Part shown: in pieces, positions 15,853 to 22,118 of the stretch
How positions within the stretch are numbered: the stretch's first letter is position 1
Layout: each line of letters starts with the position of its first letter
Assembly: GCA_020629335.1 (NCBI GenBank)
Contig: JAHDDN010000035.1
Location: 1-22,118 of the forward strand
Source: Chitinophagales bacterium
Lineage (GTDB): Bacteria; Bacteroidota; Bacteroidia; Chitinophagales; UBA2359
Length of the DNA: 22,118 nucleotides
Reading direction: 5' to 3'
Notes under the pieces: model-generated
Databases searched by the model: none
What the model was told of the DNA's origin: nothing
The model's input: the letters and a program-made list of their open reading frames with translations, nothing else
Made by a program: the position numbers and the translations under genes

Positions 15853-15860
15853 CAAAACTA
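15853..15860 (-). promoter_or_regulatory. Candidate Bacteroidota -7 promoter element for folE
   Basis: On the minus strand this reads TAGTTTTG, an exact match to the Bacteroidota -7 consensus TAnnTTTG, 36 bp before the folE start codon. The expected TTG/TTTG -33 element is not evident at the usual 19-bp spacing, so support is partial. Confidence 0.35.
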
Positions 15861-16219
15861 TCGTTAGGTGTTTTGTTTGATTATGCTAGTTTCCTTGTAA
15901 AGTTCTAAGCCTTTTAAAGGAGTTGTTACCATATGTGAATAAAATCCTTTTAAAAACAATGGATTCAGAATAATGTTCTGAATGGGGGTAAATAGGGGAT
16001 ATTAGTGTGTAAAAGAGCGGAATGAGTATTTAGCAAAATGATGTTCTAAATGAGTGTGTTACAATTAAAAAACCTAAAGTTAGTGCAAAAAGTTCAATTA
16101 ACTAAAGGCGCTTTTCTTTTGTGTTTTAATCAAATCGCATTTTAGATAACAAGAATGTTGTGAAAAAGTTTGATGCATTTTACTGCTAATAGTATGTATC
16201 AGTTGGATTTGTTTTTTTT
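15861..16219. other. Intergenic stretch without a recognised gene
   Basis: 359 bp of AT-rich DNA upstream of folE. I find no ORF with coding character, no tRNA and no convincing terminator. A weak imperfect inverted repeat (CCTAAAGTTA near 16070 with TAACTAAAGG) is present. The right part abuts the divergent Family 1 element. Confidence 0.5.
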
Positions 16220-16385
16220 GCACGAGGGATAGGAGCGATATGAGGTGCTATTATTTGCTTTATGAAGCAAGGAGGTAAGCAGGCTTGCCCCGAAGGGGAA
16301 GACAATTACCGACTATGCTGAATAGCTAATAAGAGTGCCTCATACAAGCGGATAGCCCGGTCCGAAATGAATGGCGGGCTTTTTA
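16220..16385 (-). repeat. Divergent Family 1 element, copy E
   Basis: Read on the minus strand it has GGGCTATCCGCT (other copies GGGCTGTCCGCT), then a second stem TATGAGG with CCTCATA in place of TATGTGG with CCACATA, then CGCTCCTATCCCTCGTGC (others CGCTACCATCCCTAAGCC). The long variable hairpin of the other copies is replaced by a short one, AGCCCG with CGGGCT. The interior includes its own CCCCTTCGGGG hairpin. It is a clear relative with the same order of motifs but a different interior, about 166 bp long. Confidence 0.7.
16354..16385 (+). terminator. Terminator-like hairpin inside copy E
   Basis: AGCCCG (16354-16359) pairs with CGGGCT (16375-16380) and is followed on the plus strand by TTTTA. 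No plus-strand gene lies upstream, so if it acts it would stop antisense transcription approaching the response regulator gene from downstream. It may simply be the short first hairpin of the repeat. Confidence 0.4.
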
Positions 16386-16492
16386 TACTAATTGGGTTGT
16401 GATGGGAAGTTATGAGAGGCAGTTAGTATTGTTTTTATATGGGGGAGTATAGCCCAGAATGAATGTAGGACGTGCCCTAATAATATGACTGT

Positions 16493-16927
16493 TTATATTT
16501 TAGGTGGGAATTTAACTACTTGACACCAGTATTGTAATAGGATATCGATAAAGCCGCTAAATTGGTTGAAATCAACTGGTTTTTTGATATAGCTATTGGC
16601 TTGTAATTGATAGCATTGTCTGATATCATCTTCTGAAGAAGAGGTTGTTAGGACGATGATCGGGATACTTTTTAGCTTATCATCTTGTTTTGCGATTTCT
16701 AGTACTTCTTGCCCGCTCATTTCGGGCATATTTAAATCCAGTAGGATTATATCTGGGGGGCTAGCATTTTCGTATGGGCTTTGATTGGTCAAATATTCAA
16801 TGCCTTCACGTCCATTTCTTACGACATTAAGTGTACTCTTGATTTGACTGTCTTCAAATACTTTCTTCATGAGGAAAATATCGCCCTCATTGTCCTCCAT
16901 TAACAAAACGTCCAAACTCTTATTCAT
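16493..16927 (-). CDS. Single-domain response regulator (CheY-like, Rcp1 type)
   Basis: A 144-residue receiver domain without an output domain. All phosphorylation-site residues are visible: acidic pair in LLMEDNEGD, phospho-acceptor Asp in ILLDLNMPEMSG, Thr in IIVLTTSSSEDD and Lys in SYIKKPVD. The EDNEGD-x-x-L-x-x-x-x-F-E start and the LTTSS segment are typical of Rcp1-like regulators that work with hybrid or phytochrome-type kinases. The frame continues 26 codons upstream to an ATG at 17005, but the family start motif MNKSLDVLLMEDN fits ATG 16927. No kinase is adjacent on its strand. The kinase at 18035 is divergent, 1.1 kb away and of the LytS class, which normally pairs with LytTR regulators. 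Confidence 0.92.
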   Translation of the reverse strand: MNKSLDVLLMEDNEGDIFLMKKVFEDSQIKSTLNVVRNGREGIEYLTNQSPYENASPPDIILLDLNMPEMSGQEVLEIAKQDDKLKSIPIIVLTTSSSEDDIRQCYQLQANSYIKKPVDFNQFSGFIDILLQYWCQVVKFPPKI

Positions 16928-17137
16928 AAGTCCTGTAGTTATAGTATCTTTTATAAAAAGGTTTTTAGGGATATGGTTATTATTACTTATTTGGCTTGCA
17001 TGCATTTTTTAAGTTCTTTTTGTGACGTAAAATATTCAATAAGTTTCTACTTTCGGTGTAAATATTTTTAATTTAACAAATAGTGATATTTGATTGTGAT
17101 AAAAATATTTTGTTTGTAGCAATTTATAAATAGGGTT

Positions 17138-17316
17138 TTAGGAACGTTTAAAAAATAATTTCCACATTTAGCAACTAATCTTTTGCACCAATACTTCGTT
17201 TAAAGGCCTTGCCGATGCGCTGCATCGGCTGCATTCCTTACAGGACAGGCTTTCGCCTTGTCTTGATACAAAATATTTAGCTGCAAATGCCAATCTTATT
17301 TTTTAAACGTTCCTAA
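17138..17316. repeat. Family 2 long foldback repeat, copy 6 (divergent core)
   Basis: A perfect 21-bp terminal inverted repeat (17138-17158 with 17296-17316; centre AGGAACGTTTAAAAAATAA) continues inward imperfectly (CATTTAGCAACTAATCTTTTG against AAAATATTTAGCTGCAAATG). The core keeps ACTTCGTT and GCCTTGTCTTGATAC, but the inner hairpin is GCCGATGC-GCT-GCATCGGC and a second small hairpin (GGACAGGC region) is present. It lies in the gap between the response regulator and the kinase genes. Confidence 0.85.
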
Positions 17317-17470
17317 GCTCGGAGTTATATTAGAAATTCCTTAAGTAAGTAGTGGTAAAAAAACTGGATATAAATTTTATGACTTTTGCTCCTGCTACTA
17401 AATCATAACATAGAGAGCTTGATATTGTTTAAATAATGCCTTTTTTAATTGAAAAATCCTTCAACATCTT

Positions 17471-17690
17471 GCGTGAGGGATGGTAGCGGTATGTGGCGTC
17501 TATGCTGTGACTTACGTAGCTTAGTGATGCGATGGCTGGCTTTAGCAGACAAGCAGCACTTAGCGTAGTAGGAGCAGCATAGCCACATAAGAACGGACAG
17601 CCCGACCCTTTCTGATTTTTTTCATCGGAGGGCGCACACATAGGTAGCGCCCCTACGGGCCGATGAAAAAAATCAGAAAGGGGAAGCCCC
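17471..17690 (-). repeat. Family 1 structured interspersed repeat, copy C
   Basis: On the minus strand it starts GGGGCTTCCCC. The variable arms are TTTCTGATTTTTTTCATCGG (plus-strand 17609-17628) and its exact complement (17660-17679). The loop hairpin is GGGCGC with GCGCCC around TACCTATGTGT. The second stem is TATGTGGC with GCCACATA, extended by ATGCTG with CAGCAT, and the end is CCATCCCTCACGC. It abuts Family 2 copy 4 at 17692. An ORF across it (17429-17641) is a by-product of the repeat. Confidence 0.9.
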
Positions 17691-17691
17691 T

Positions 17692-17853
17692 AATGGTTCA
17701 ATTTATTAGTCCTTGACAGCCCAAGTTTTGTCTTTTTACGATTCTACTTCGTTATTTTTTCGTTTCGTAGCCCTGCTATGGGCCTCAAAAATGCCTTGTA
17801 TAATCGCAAAAATACTACAACTTAACTGTCAGAAACTTATAAACTGAACCACT
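17692..17853. repeat. Family 2 long foldback repeat, copy 4
   Basis: The outer arms AATGGTTCAATTTAT (from 17692) and ATAAACTGAACCACT (ending 17853) pair imperfectly. They continue with TTGACAG-CCCAAGTTTTGT against ACAACTTAACTGTCAG and TACGATTCTAC against GTATAATCG. The core CTTCGTTATTTTTTCG, CGTAGC-CCT-GCTATG and CTCAAAAATGCCTTG is nearly identical to copy 1, yet the arms share no sequence with copy 1. Confidence 0.85.
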
Positions 17854-18011
17854 AATTTAATTATTTCGGCAATTCTGATGGCCTCTTTTTAGCTTATACT
17901 GCTGATCCTTATAGGACAAGCTTTTCTTAGCAATAGCCCTGCTATTACTTGTTAAAAATGCCTTGTCTAAGCAAAAAATAATCTCTATCAAGAAGACCGA
18001 AATAATTAAAT
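17854..18011. repeat. Family 2 long foldback repeat, copy 5
   Basis: ATTTAATTATTTCGG (17855-17869) pairs perfectly with CCGAAATAATTAAAT (17997-18011). The inner left part GGCCTCTTTTTAGCTTA is shared with copy 2. The core keeps CTTAGCAATAGC-CCT-GCTATT and AAAAATGCCTTG, with an extra segment (GATCCTTATAGGACAAG) ahead of it. It follows copy 4 without a gap and ends 23 bp before the first possible start of the kinase gene. Confidence 0.85.
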
Positions 18012-18034
18012 CAACTACCTAAGTCTGCGTATCA

Positions 18035-21000
18035 TTGTATAAGAGGGATTCCCTCTATTTTCTTTCTAAAAAAAATCTTCTGTTGGATTCTGAATATTTA
18101 TATAGGAAATGGTCATTCATGCTTAGCTGCTTATTACTATTGATTAGTAATTGGGGGAGTAGTGTCAATGCCCAAAGGCAGTTTAAGATATATAGTGTTA
18201 ATGAGGGCTTGGCGAACTCAACTGTTCATCATTTAATGCAGGATCAGAATGGTTATTTGTGGTTTGCTACAGATGCAGGTATTAATCGATTTGATGGTAA
18301 TAATTTTGAGACTTTCACGATGGATGATGGTTTAGGGGATAATACCATTTATGAGATTAAGGAAGATAGTCAGGGAAGAATTTGGTTTATGCCATATAAT
18401 GGGCAGTTATCTTACTATAAAGAGGAGATTTTTTATAATGAGTCGAATGCACCTGTATTTAATCAGATCGAGTATAATTCCTCTGTCTTTTCTTTTTTAG
18501 AGGACAATGACCAAAATTTGTGGTTTGTGTATTCTAATAAAGGCTTAGTTAAGTTAGACGAAGATGGGGTGTCTCATATTGATATACCAGGCACTATACA
18601 TTCTATATGGAAAACTTCTGATGGAATCAATGCCTTTGCTAGTTTTGCGATGGTTGAGATTAAGGGCAAGGATATTAATTATCAAGAAATTAATTATGGA
18701 ACCTCTGCTCATAAGAAGCCAATAGCTTATTTGGGGAATGGGGAGATTTTGTATTCTTGTAAGTCGGGTTTGTGTATTATGAAGGAGACAGATACAGCTA
18801 ATGCTCGTGTATTGATCACCTCAGAAGATTTAGGTACGAGGGATTTGATTTCGGCTCTTAAAGTTGATCAGTTAGGAAATTTATGGGTTGGGACACAAGG
18901 AGGAGGCATCTTTTGGTTTGAGGATTTTATGAATCAATCAGCTAAACCACCAGTTCGATATTTAGAAGGGGAGTATATCACCAGTATATTGGAGGATAGA
19001 GAAGGTAATTTTTGGTTTTCCACTCATGGCAATGGCGTCTTTTTTTTAGCAGATTACCATGATGATTTCGAAAGAAATTTATTGACGAGAACGCTCAGTG
19101 ATCAGCCAGTTCATTCTGTTTTTGAGGATAGTCAGGGGAAGGTTTGGGCAGGTATGCAGAATAGTGATATTTATATTTATGATGGTGACAGTATTTATAA
19201 TCACACAATTGATAAGGGATATAAGGGAATAGATCGGATAGTAGATATTTTTGAGCATGAAAATGGTCGAGTATGGACTGCTTTTGATCAAGGGCTTTAT
19301 ATTTGGGAGAATGACACGCTTGCTGATTATGAGATTAAATGGCCGAAGGGGTCTATCTTTGGCTATATGTCATTTGAAATGACGGAAGACGAGTTATATG
19401 ATTTTATCAAGATTGAGCCAATTAAAAAGATGGTTTATAATCGATCTGACAATACTGTTTGGTTGGCGGATAAACGTCATATAGTTCAGGTAATTGAGAC
19501 TTTGGGAAAAGTGACTCCTTATCAGATACAGTTATATGGAGTGGGCTTAGACTCTGAAACGATGTGTGTTTTGCCAGGCAAGGATGAATTTTGGTATGGG
19601 ACCAATACCAGCTTTTACCGTTTTAGTAGCAAAGACAGTTCTTTCCATGATTATGGAGCAGAATTTCCAGCCTTGCGGCAAAGAATTACGGATATTAAGG
19701 AGTTAGATGATGGTACCTTTTGGATTAGTACACATGGGAATGGTTTAGTACATTTTGATGGGGAGAAACCTATAGAACAATTAACAAAAGAAGATGGGCT
19801 TATCAGCAATATTTGTAAGAAATTATTGGTCGATGATTATCAGCAGCTTTGGGTAGTGACGAATAAAGGACTTAATAAGATCAGTTGGCAAAATGGAAAA
19901 AGGCGATTTTTTTCTTACTCAGCAGTAAATGGTTTACTGGCTAATGAAATCAATGATGTATTTGTCAAAAAAAATAAAGTATATGCAGCCACCACTAAAG
20001 GCTTGAGTATTTTTAATGCTGAAAAGCTAGATTCTATTGCCTCAGCTCCTCCTGTGTATTTTAAAAAATTAGAAGCCAAGGATACGATTATTATAGATCC
20101 ATCTAATGTAGAGTTGAACCATGCCCAGAATCAATTAACGATTCATTTTACCGCTCCTGTTTTTCAGCATAATGAAGCAGTAAGTTTTCAATATAAACTA
20201 TCTGATGATGACGATTGGAGTACAACAGAACAGCGCTCGGTTTCTTATGAAAAATTGCAGCCAGGTATTTATAATTTAGAATTAAGGGCGAAGCATTATA
20301 ATAGTGAGTGGAGTAAAGCAGAGACTTTAAAGTTTACGATTCAGCCTGCTTGGTGGCAAAAGCTCTGGGTACGTATTTTAGCATTGGCGCTCTTAGCGGC
20401 CTTAATTGGATATTTTGTTACTAGAAGAATAAGAGCCGTCAATCGAAAATCTCGATTACAAGCCAAGGTTAGTGAATTAGAATCACGATTATTAAGGAGT
20501 CAGATGAATCCACACTTTGTCTTTAACTCCATGAACATTATCCAATACTATATTGCTACCAGCGAAGAAGATATGGCCTTAATGTACATTGAGGACTTTG
20601 CGACTTTAATGCGAATGATCTTAGAAAATTCCAAAAAACCGTCTATTTCCATCGCACAAGAGTTAAAGTATTTGGAGCTTTATTTACAATTAGAAGGAAG
20701 AAGGTTTAGTGGCAAATTTGATTTTAAAATTAATGTGGCAGATGATGTAGACATCAATACTTATCACATGCCGCCTATGCTCATCCAGCCTTTTGCGGAG
20801 AATGCTATCAAACACGGCCTTATGCCTAAGCGAGACAAAGGCTCCTTAAGAATTGATATTTCTAAAGAAAACAAAAAGTTGAAATGTGTGATTGAAGATG
20901 ATGGAATAGGAATAGACGTTTCTCTGAATAATAAAAAAATGGATGGCAAACATAAATCATCAGCAATGCTAATGACCAGAGAGCGCCTCTCTCTTTTAGA

Positions 21001-21169
21001 CGATAATTTAGCCCAATTAGAAATCAAAAACCTCTATGATGAAACAGTAGAGCCTAAACGCTCCTTAGGCACTCGAATTACCTTATATTTACCTTTAGAA
21101 ACTGCCACGGTTCAGGCAGATAAGGAGGCCAATGATCTTAATCAATTGCGTAACTCATTAAAGAATTAA
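18035..21169 (+). CDS. Propeller-type sensor histidine kinase (Reg_prop, Y_Y_Y, LytS-type kinase)
   Basis: A membrane sensor of about 1040 residues. A periplasmic region (about 48-690) carries repeated two-component-regulator propeller motifs such as MQDQNGYLWFATDAGINRFDG, LKVDQLGNLWVGTQGGGIFWF, WISTHGNGLVHFDG and LWVVTNKGLNKIS. A Y_Y_Y-type beta domain (about 690-770) follows, then one transmembrane helix (about 772-793) and a LytS/YehU-type kinase with SQMNPHFVFNSMN (phospho-accepting His about 826) and an ATPase with PPMLIQPFAENAIKHG and EDDGIGI. No receiver or HTH domain is fused, so it needs a separate partner. The start is uncertain: TTG 18035 opens the frame, TTG 18083 has an A-rich leader, and ATG 18119 is the first ATG but leaves a signal sequence with no positive charge; RKWSF just before that ATG suggests an upstream start. 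Confidence 0.93.
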   Translation: MYKRDSLYFLSKKNLLLDSEYLYRKWSFMLSCLLLLISNWGSSVNAQRQFKIYSVNEGLANSTVHHLMQDQNGYLWFATDAGINRFDGNNFETFTMDDGLGDNTIYEIKEDSQGRIWFMPYNGQLSYYKEEIFYNESNAPVFNQIEYNSSVFSFLEDNDQNLWFVYSNKGLVKLDEDGVSHIDIPGTIHSIWKTSDGINAFASFAMVEIKGKDINYQEINYGTSAHKKPIAYLGNGEILYSCKSGLCIMKETDTANARVLITSEDLGTRDLISALKVDQLGNLWVGTQGGGIFWFEDFMNQSAKPPVRYLEGEYITSILEDREGNFWFSTHGNGVFFLADYHDDFERNLLTRTLSDQPVHSVFEDSQGKVWAGMQNSDIYIYDGDSIYNHTIDKGYKGIDRIVDIFEHENGRVWTAFDQGLYIWENDTLADYEIKWPKGSIFGYMSFEMTEDELYDFIKIEPIKKMVYNRSDNTVWLADKRHIVQVIETLGKVTPYQIQLYGVGLDSETMCVLPGKDEFWYGTNTSFYRFSSKDSSFHDYGAEFPALRQRITDIKELDDGTFWISTHGNGLVHFDGEKPIEQLTKEDGLISNICKKLLVDDYQQLWVVTNKGLNKISWQNGKRRFFSYSAVNGLLANEINDVFVKKNKVYAATTKGLSIFNAEKLDSIASAPPVYFKKLEAKDTIIIDPSNVELNHAQNQLTIHFTAPVFQHNEAVSFQYKLSDDDDWSTTEQRSVSYEKLQPGIYNLELRAKHYNSEWSKAETLKFTIQPAWWQKLWVRILALALLAALIGYFVTRRIRAVNRKSRLQAKVSELESRLLRSQMNPHFVFNSMNIIQYYIATSEEDMALMYIEDFATLMRMILENSKKPSISIAQELKYLELYLQLEGRRFSGKFDFKINVADDVDINTYHMPPMLIQPFAENAIKHGLMPKRDKGSLRIDISKENKKLKCVIEDDGIGIDVSLNNKKMDGKHKSSAMLMTRERLSLLDDNLAQLEIKNLYDETVEPKRSLGTRITLYLPLETATVQADKEANDLNQLRNSLKN

Positions 21170-21175
21170 AGAATA

Positions 21176-21736
21176 CTAATACTTCCAACAGCTCACTAAG
21201 TGATCATTTACCATACCCACAGCCTGCATATAAGCATAACAAATAGTAGAGCCCACAAACTTAAATCCACGCTTTTTCAAATCCTTGCTCATGGCATCAG
21301 ACTCCGCTGTTGTAGCAGGCACTTGTTCCAGTTTTTTCCACTTATTCACAATCGGCTCATGATTCACAAACTGCCAAATATAAGCATCAAAACTCCCAAA
21401 CTCTTTCTGTACTTTCAAAAAAGCCTTCGCATTTCCAATCGTCGCATTCACTTTCAAACGATTCCGAATAATCCCTTTATCCTCTAATAATTTCTCCACC
21501 TTTTTATCCGTAAAGCGAGCAATTTTCTTCGCATCCCAATTCGCAAACGCCTTTCGGTAAGACTCCTTACGCACCAAAATTGTATACCAACTCAATCCAG
21601 CCTGCGCGCCCTCCAGATTCAAAAACTCAAATAATTTTGTATCATCATGCACCGGTATTCCCCATTCATTATCATGATAATCCCGATAAATGTCATCCTT
21701 TAAACACCAAGCACATCTATTTTTTCCATCTTCCAT
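21176..21736 (-). CDS. tag: DNA-3-methyladenine glycosylase I
   Basis: A 186-residue base-excision repair enzyme that removes 3-methyladenine from alkylated DNA. It has the family zinc ligands: Cys in RCAWC near the N terminus, His in YHDNEWG, and His and Cys in NDHLVSC at the C terminus. Other signatures are LFEFLNLEGAQAGLSW, FVNHEPIVN, and KRGFKFVGSTICYAYMQAVGMVN. ATG 21736 (MEDGKNRCAW) is chosen because it gives the family length. The open frame runs 27 codons further to 21817, but that part is translated from a Family 1 repeat. Its stop codon is 6 bp from the stop of the convergent kinase gene, with no terminator between. Confidence 0.95.
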   Translation of the reverse strand: MEDGKNRCAWCLKDDIYRDYHDNEWGIPVHDDTKLFEFLNLEGAQAGLSWYTILVRKESYRKAFANWDAKKIARFTDKKVEKLLEDKGIIRNRLKVNATIGNAKAFLKVQKEFGSFDAYIWQFVNHEPIVNKWKKLEQVPATTAESDAMSKDLKKRGFKFVGSTICYAYMQAVGMVNDHLVSCWKY

Positions 21737-21758
21737 TTGAGTCAATTTATTTTTATTT

Positions 21759-21997
21759 GGGGCTTCCCGCTGCGCTCGTAAAGGCGAAGTGCGTAGCACA
21801 AGCATAATATTTATCATTCATCATTATGCATTACTCATTGCAAGCGAAGCGCAGCCGTCGGGCTGTCCGCTCTTATGTGGCTATGTGCCAGCTATTGCGC
21901 TAAGGCTCTCTTGTCTTCCACTGCGTGGCAAGCCTGCGTGAGCCTAAGCTCCATAAGCTGTCCCATGAACGCCACATACCGCTACCATCCCTAAGCC
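21759..21997 (+). repeat. Family 1 structured interspersed repeat, copy D
   Basis: It starts GGGGCTTCCC 22 bp before the tag start codon and runs away from tag. The variable arms here are GC-rich (GCTGCGCT with AGCGCAGC). The usual loop hairpin is replaced by a longer loop with GCATAAT/ATTATGC pairing. Then follow TCGGGCTGTCCGCTCTTATGTGGC, a variable interior, GCCACATACCGCTACCATCC and CTAAGCC. The ends and second stem are conserved; the first loop is not. Confidence 0.82.
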
Positions 21998-22003
21998 GAT
22001 TTT

Positions 22004-22118
22004 TTAACTGATTAACTTTATAACTGAAAAACTGATTAACCGAAATATTTTATCAAAAAGCCAGTTATTCCGTTTATCCGTTTACCAGTTATTCCGTTTA
22101 CCAGTTTATCAGTTTATC
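22004..22118. repeat. Short degenerate tandem repeats at the right edge
   Basis: Imperfect repeats of AACTGATTAA/AACTGA (22005-22045) give way to CCAGTTATTCCGTTTA, which occurs twice (from about 22062 and 22086), interleaved with CCGTTTA, CCAGTTTA and CAGTTTATC. The unit is about 8 bp with a 24-bp higher-order period. The run continues past the window edge, so its full length is unknown. Confidence 0.65.

Noticed and set aside
17429..17641. A 70-codon minus-strand ORF
   Set aside because: It is read entirely through Family 1 copy C and its flank, and is equivalent to the spurious frame in copy A.
13431..18011. A CRISPR array or retron as an explanation for the repeated intergenic units
   Set aside because: The repeats are long, widely spaced foldbacks without regular spacers, and no cas or reverse transcriptase gene is in the window.

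Overview
The window looks like a chromosomal segment of an AT-rich, free-living Bacteroidota. The evidence is a protein with a type IX secretion (T9SS) C-terminal sorting domain, a two-component sensor built as a periplasmic propeller plus Y_Y_Y domain plus LytS-type kinase, an OmpA-like protein with a Bacteroidota-style N-terminal barrel, A-rich leaders with almost no Shine-Dalgarno sequences, and housekeeping genes of Bacteroidota type. A member of the Saprospiria is my best guess, but that is recognition rather than proof. I see no phage, plasmid, CRISPR array, tRNA, rRNA or intact transposase.

Layout. 1-173: the 3' end of a gene, possibly MscS-like, with a strong terminator. 445-4126: two plus-strand envelope genes, a secreted protein with a C-terminal beta-rich domain and a 744-residue OmpA-like protein with a long charged rod. 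4305-5162: two cysteine-free ArsR-type regulators, minus strand. 5380-6069: tsaB. 6241-7935: exported M28 metallopeptidase with PA and PDZ domains. 8163-9623: T9SS-exported sialidase-like propeller. 9999-13372: two tandem S41 (CtpA-like) proteases. 14011-14915: rpmH-rnpA-yidD. 15116-15817: folE. 16493-16927: single-domain response regulator. 18035-21169: large LytS-type sensor kinase. 21176-21736: tag, convergent with the kinase.

The most unusual content is intergenic. Two families of structured interspersed repeats fill much of the non-coding DNA. Family 1 (copies at 1632-1848, 9668-9888, 17471-17690 and 21759-21997, plus a divergent member at 16220-16385) is about 220 bp. It has a hairpin with a conserved loop and arms whose sequence differs in every copy but still pairs, then a second stem-loop, then a conserved ATCCCT end. 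Family 2 (13431-13592, 13622-13784, 17138-17316, 17692-17853 and 17854-18011, plus a core-less derivative at 14932-15005) consists of long foldbacks of about 160 bp. They share an inner triloop hairpin and a GCCTTG motif but have element-specific outer arms. Compensatory changes are visible by eye in both families, so the fold is conserved over the sequence. The 1-kb gap between the response regulator and the kinase is largely tiled by four such elements placed end to end.

How the genes fit together: the two S41 proteases, the M28 peptidase, the OmpA-like rod protein and the T9SS cargo are all cell-envelope or extracellular. rpmH-rnpA-yidD is the usual L34/RNase P protein/membrane insertion cluster. 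tsaB, folE and tag are stand-alone housekeeping genes. The kinase has no LytTR-type partner in the window.
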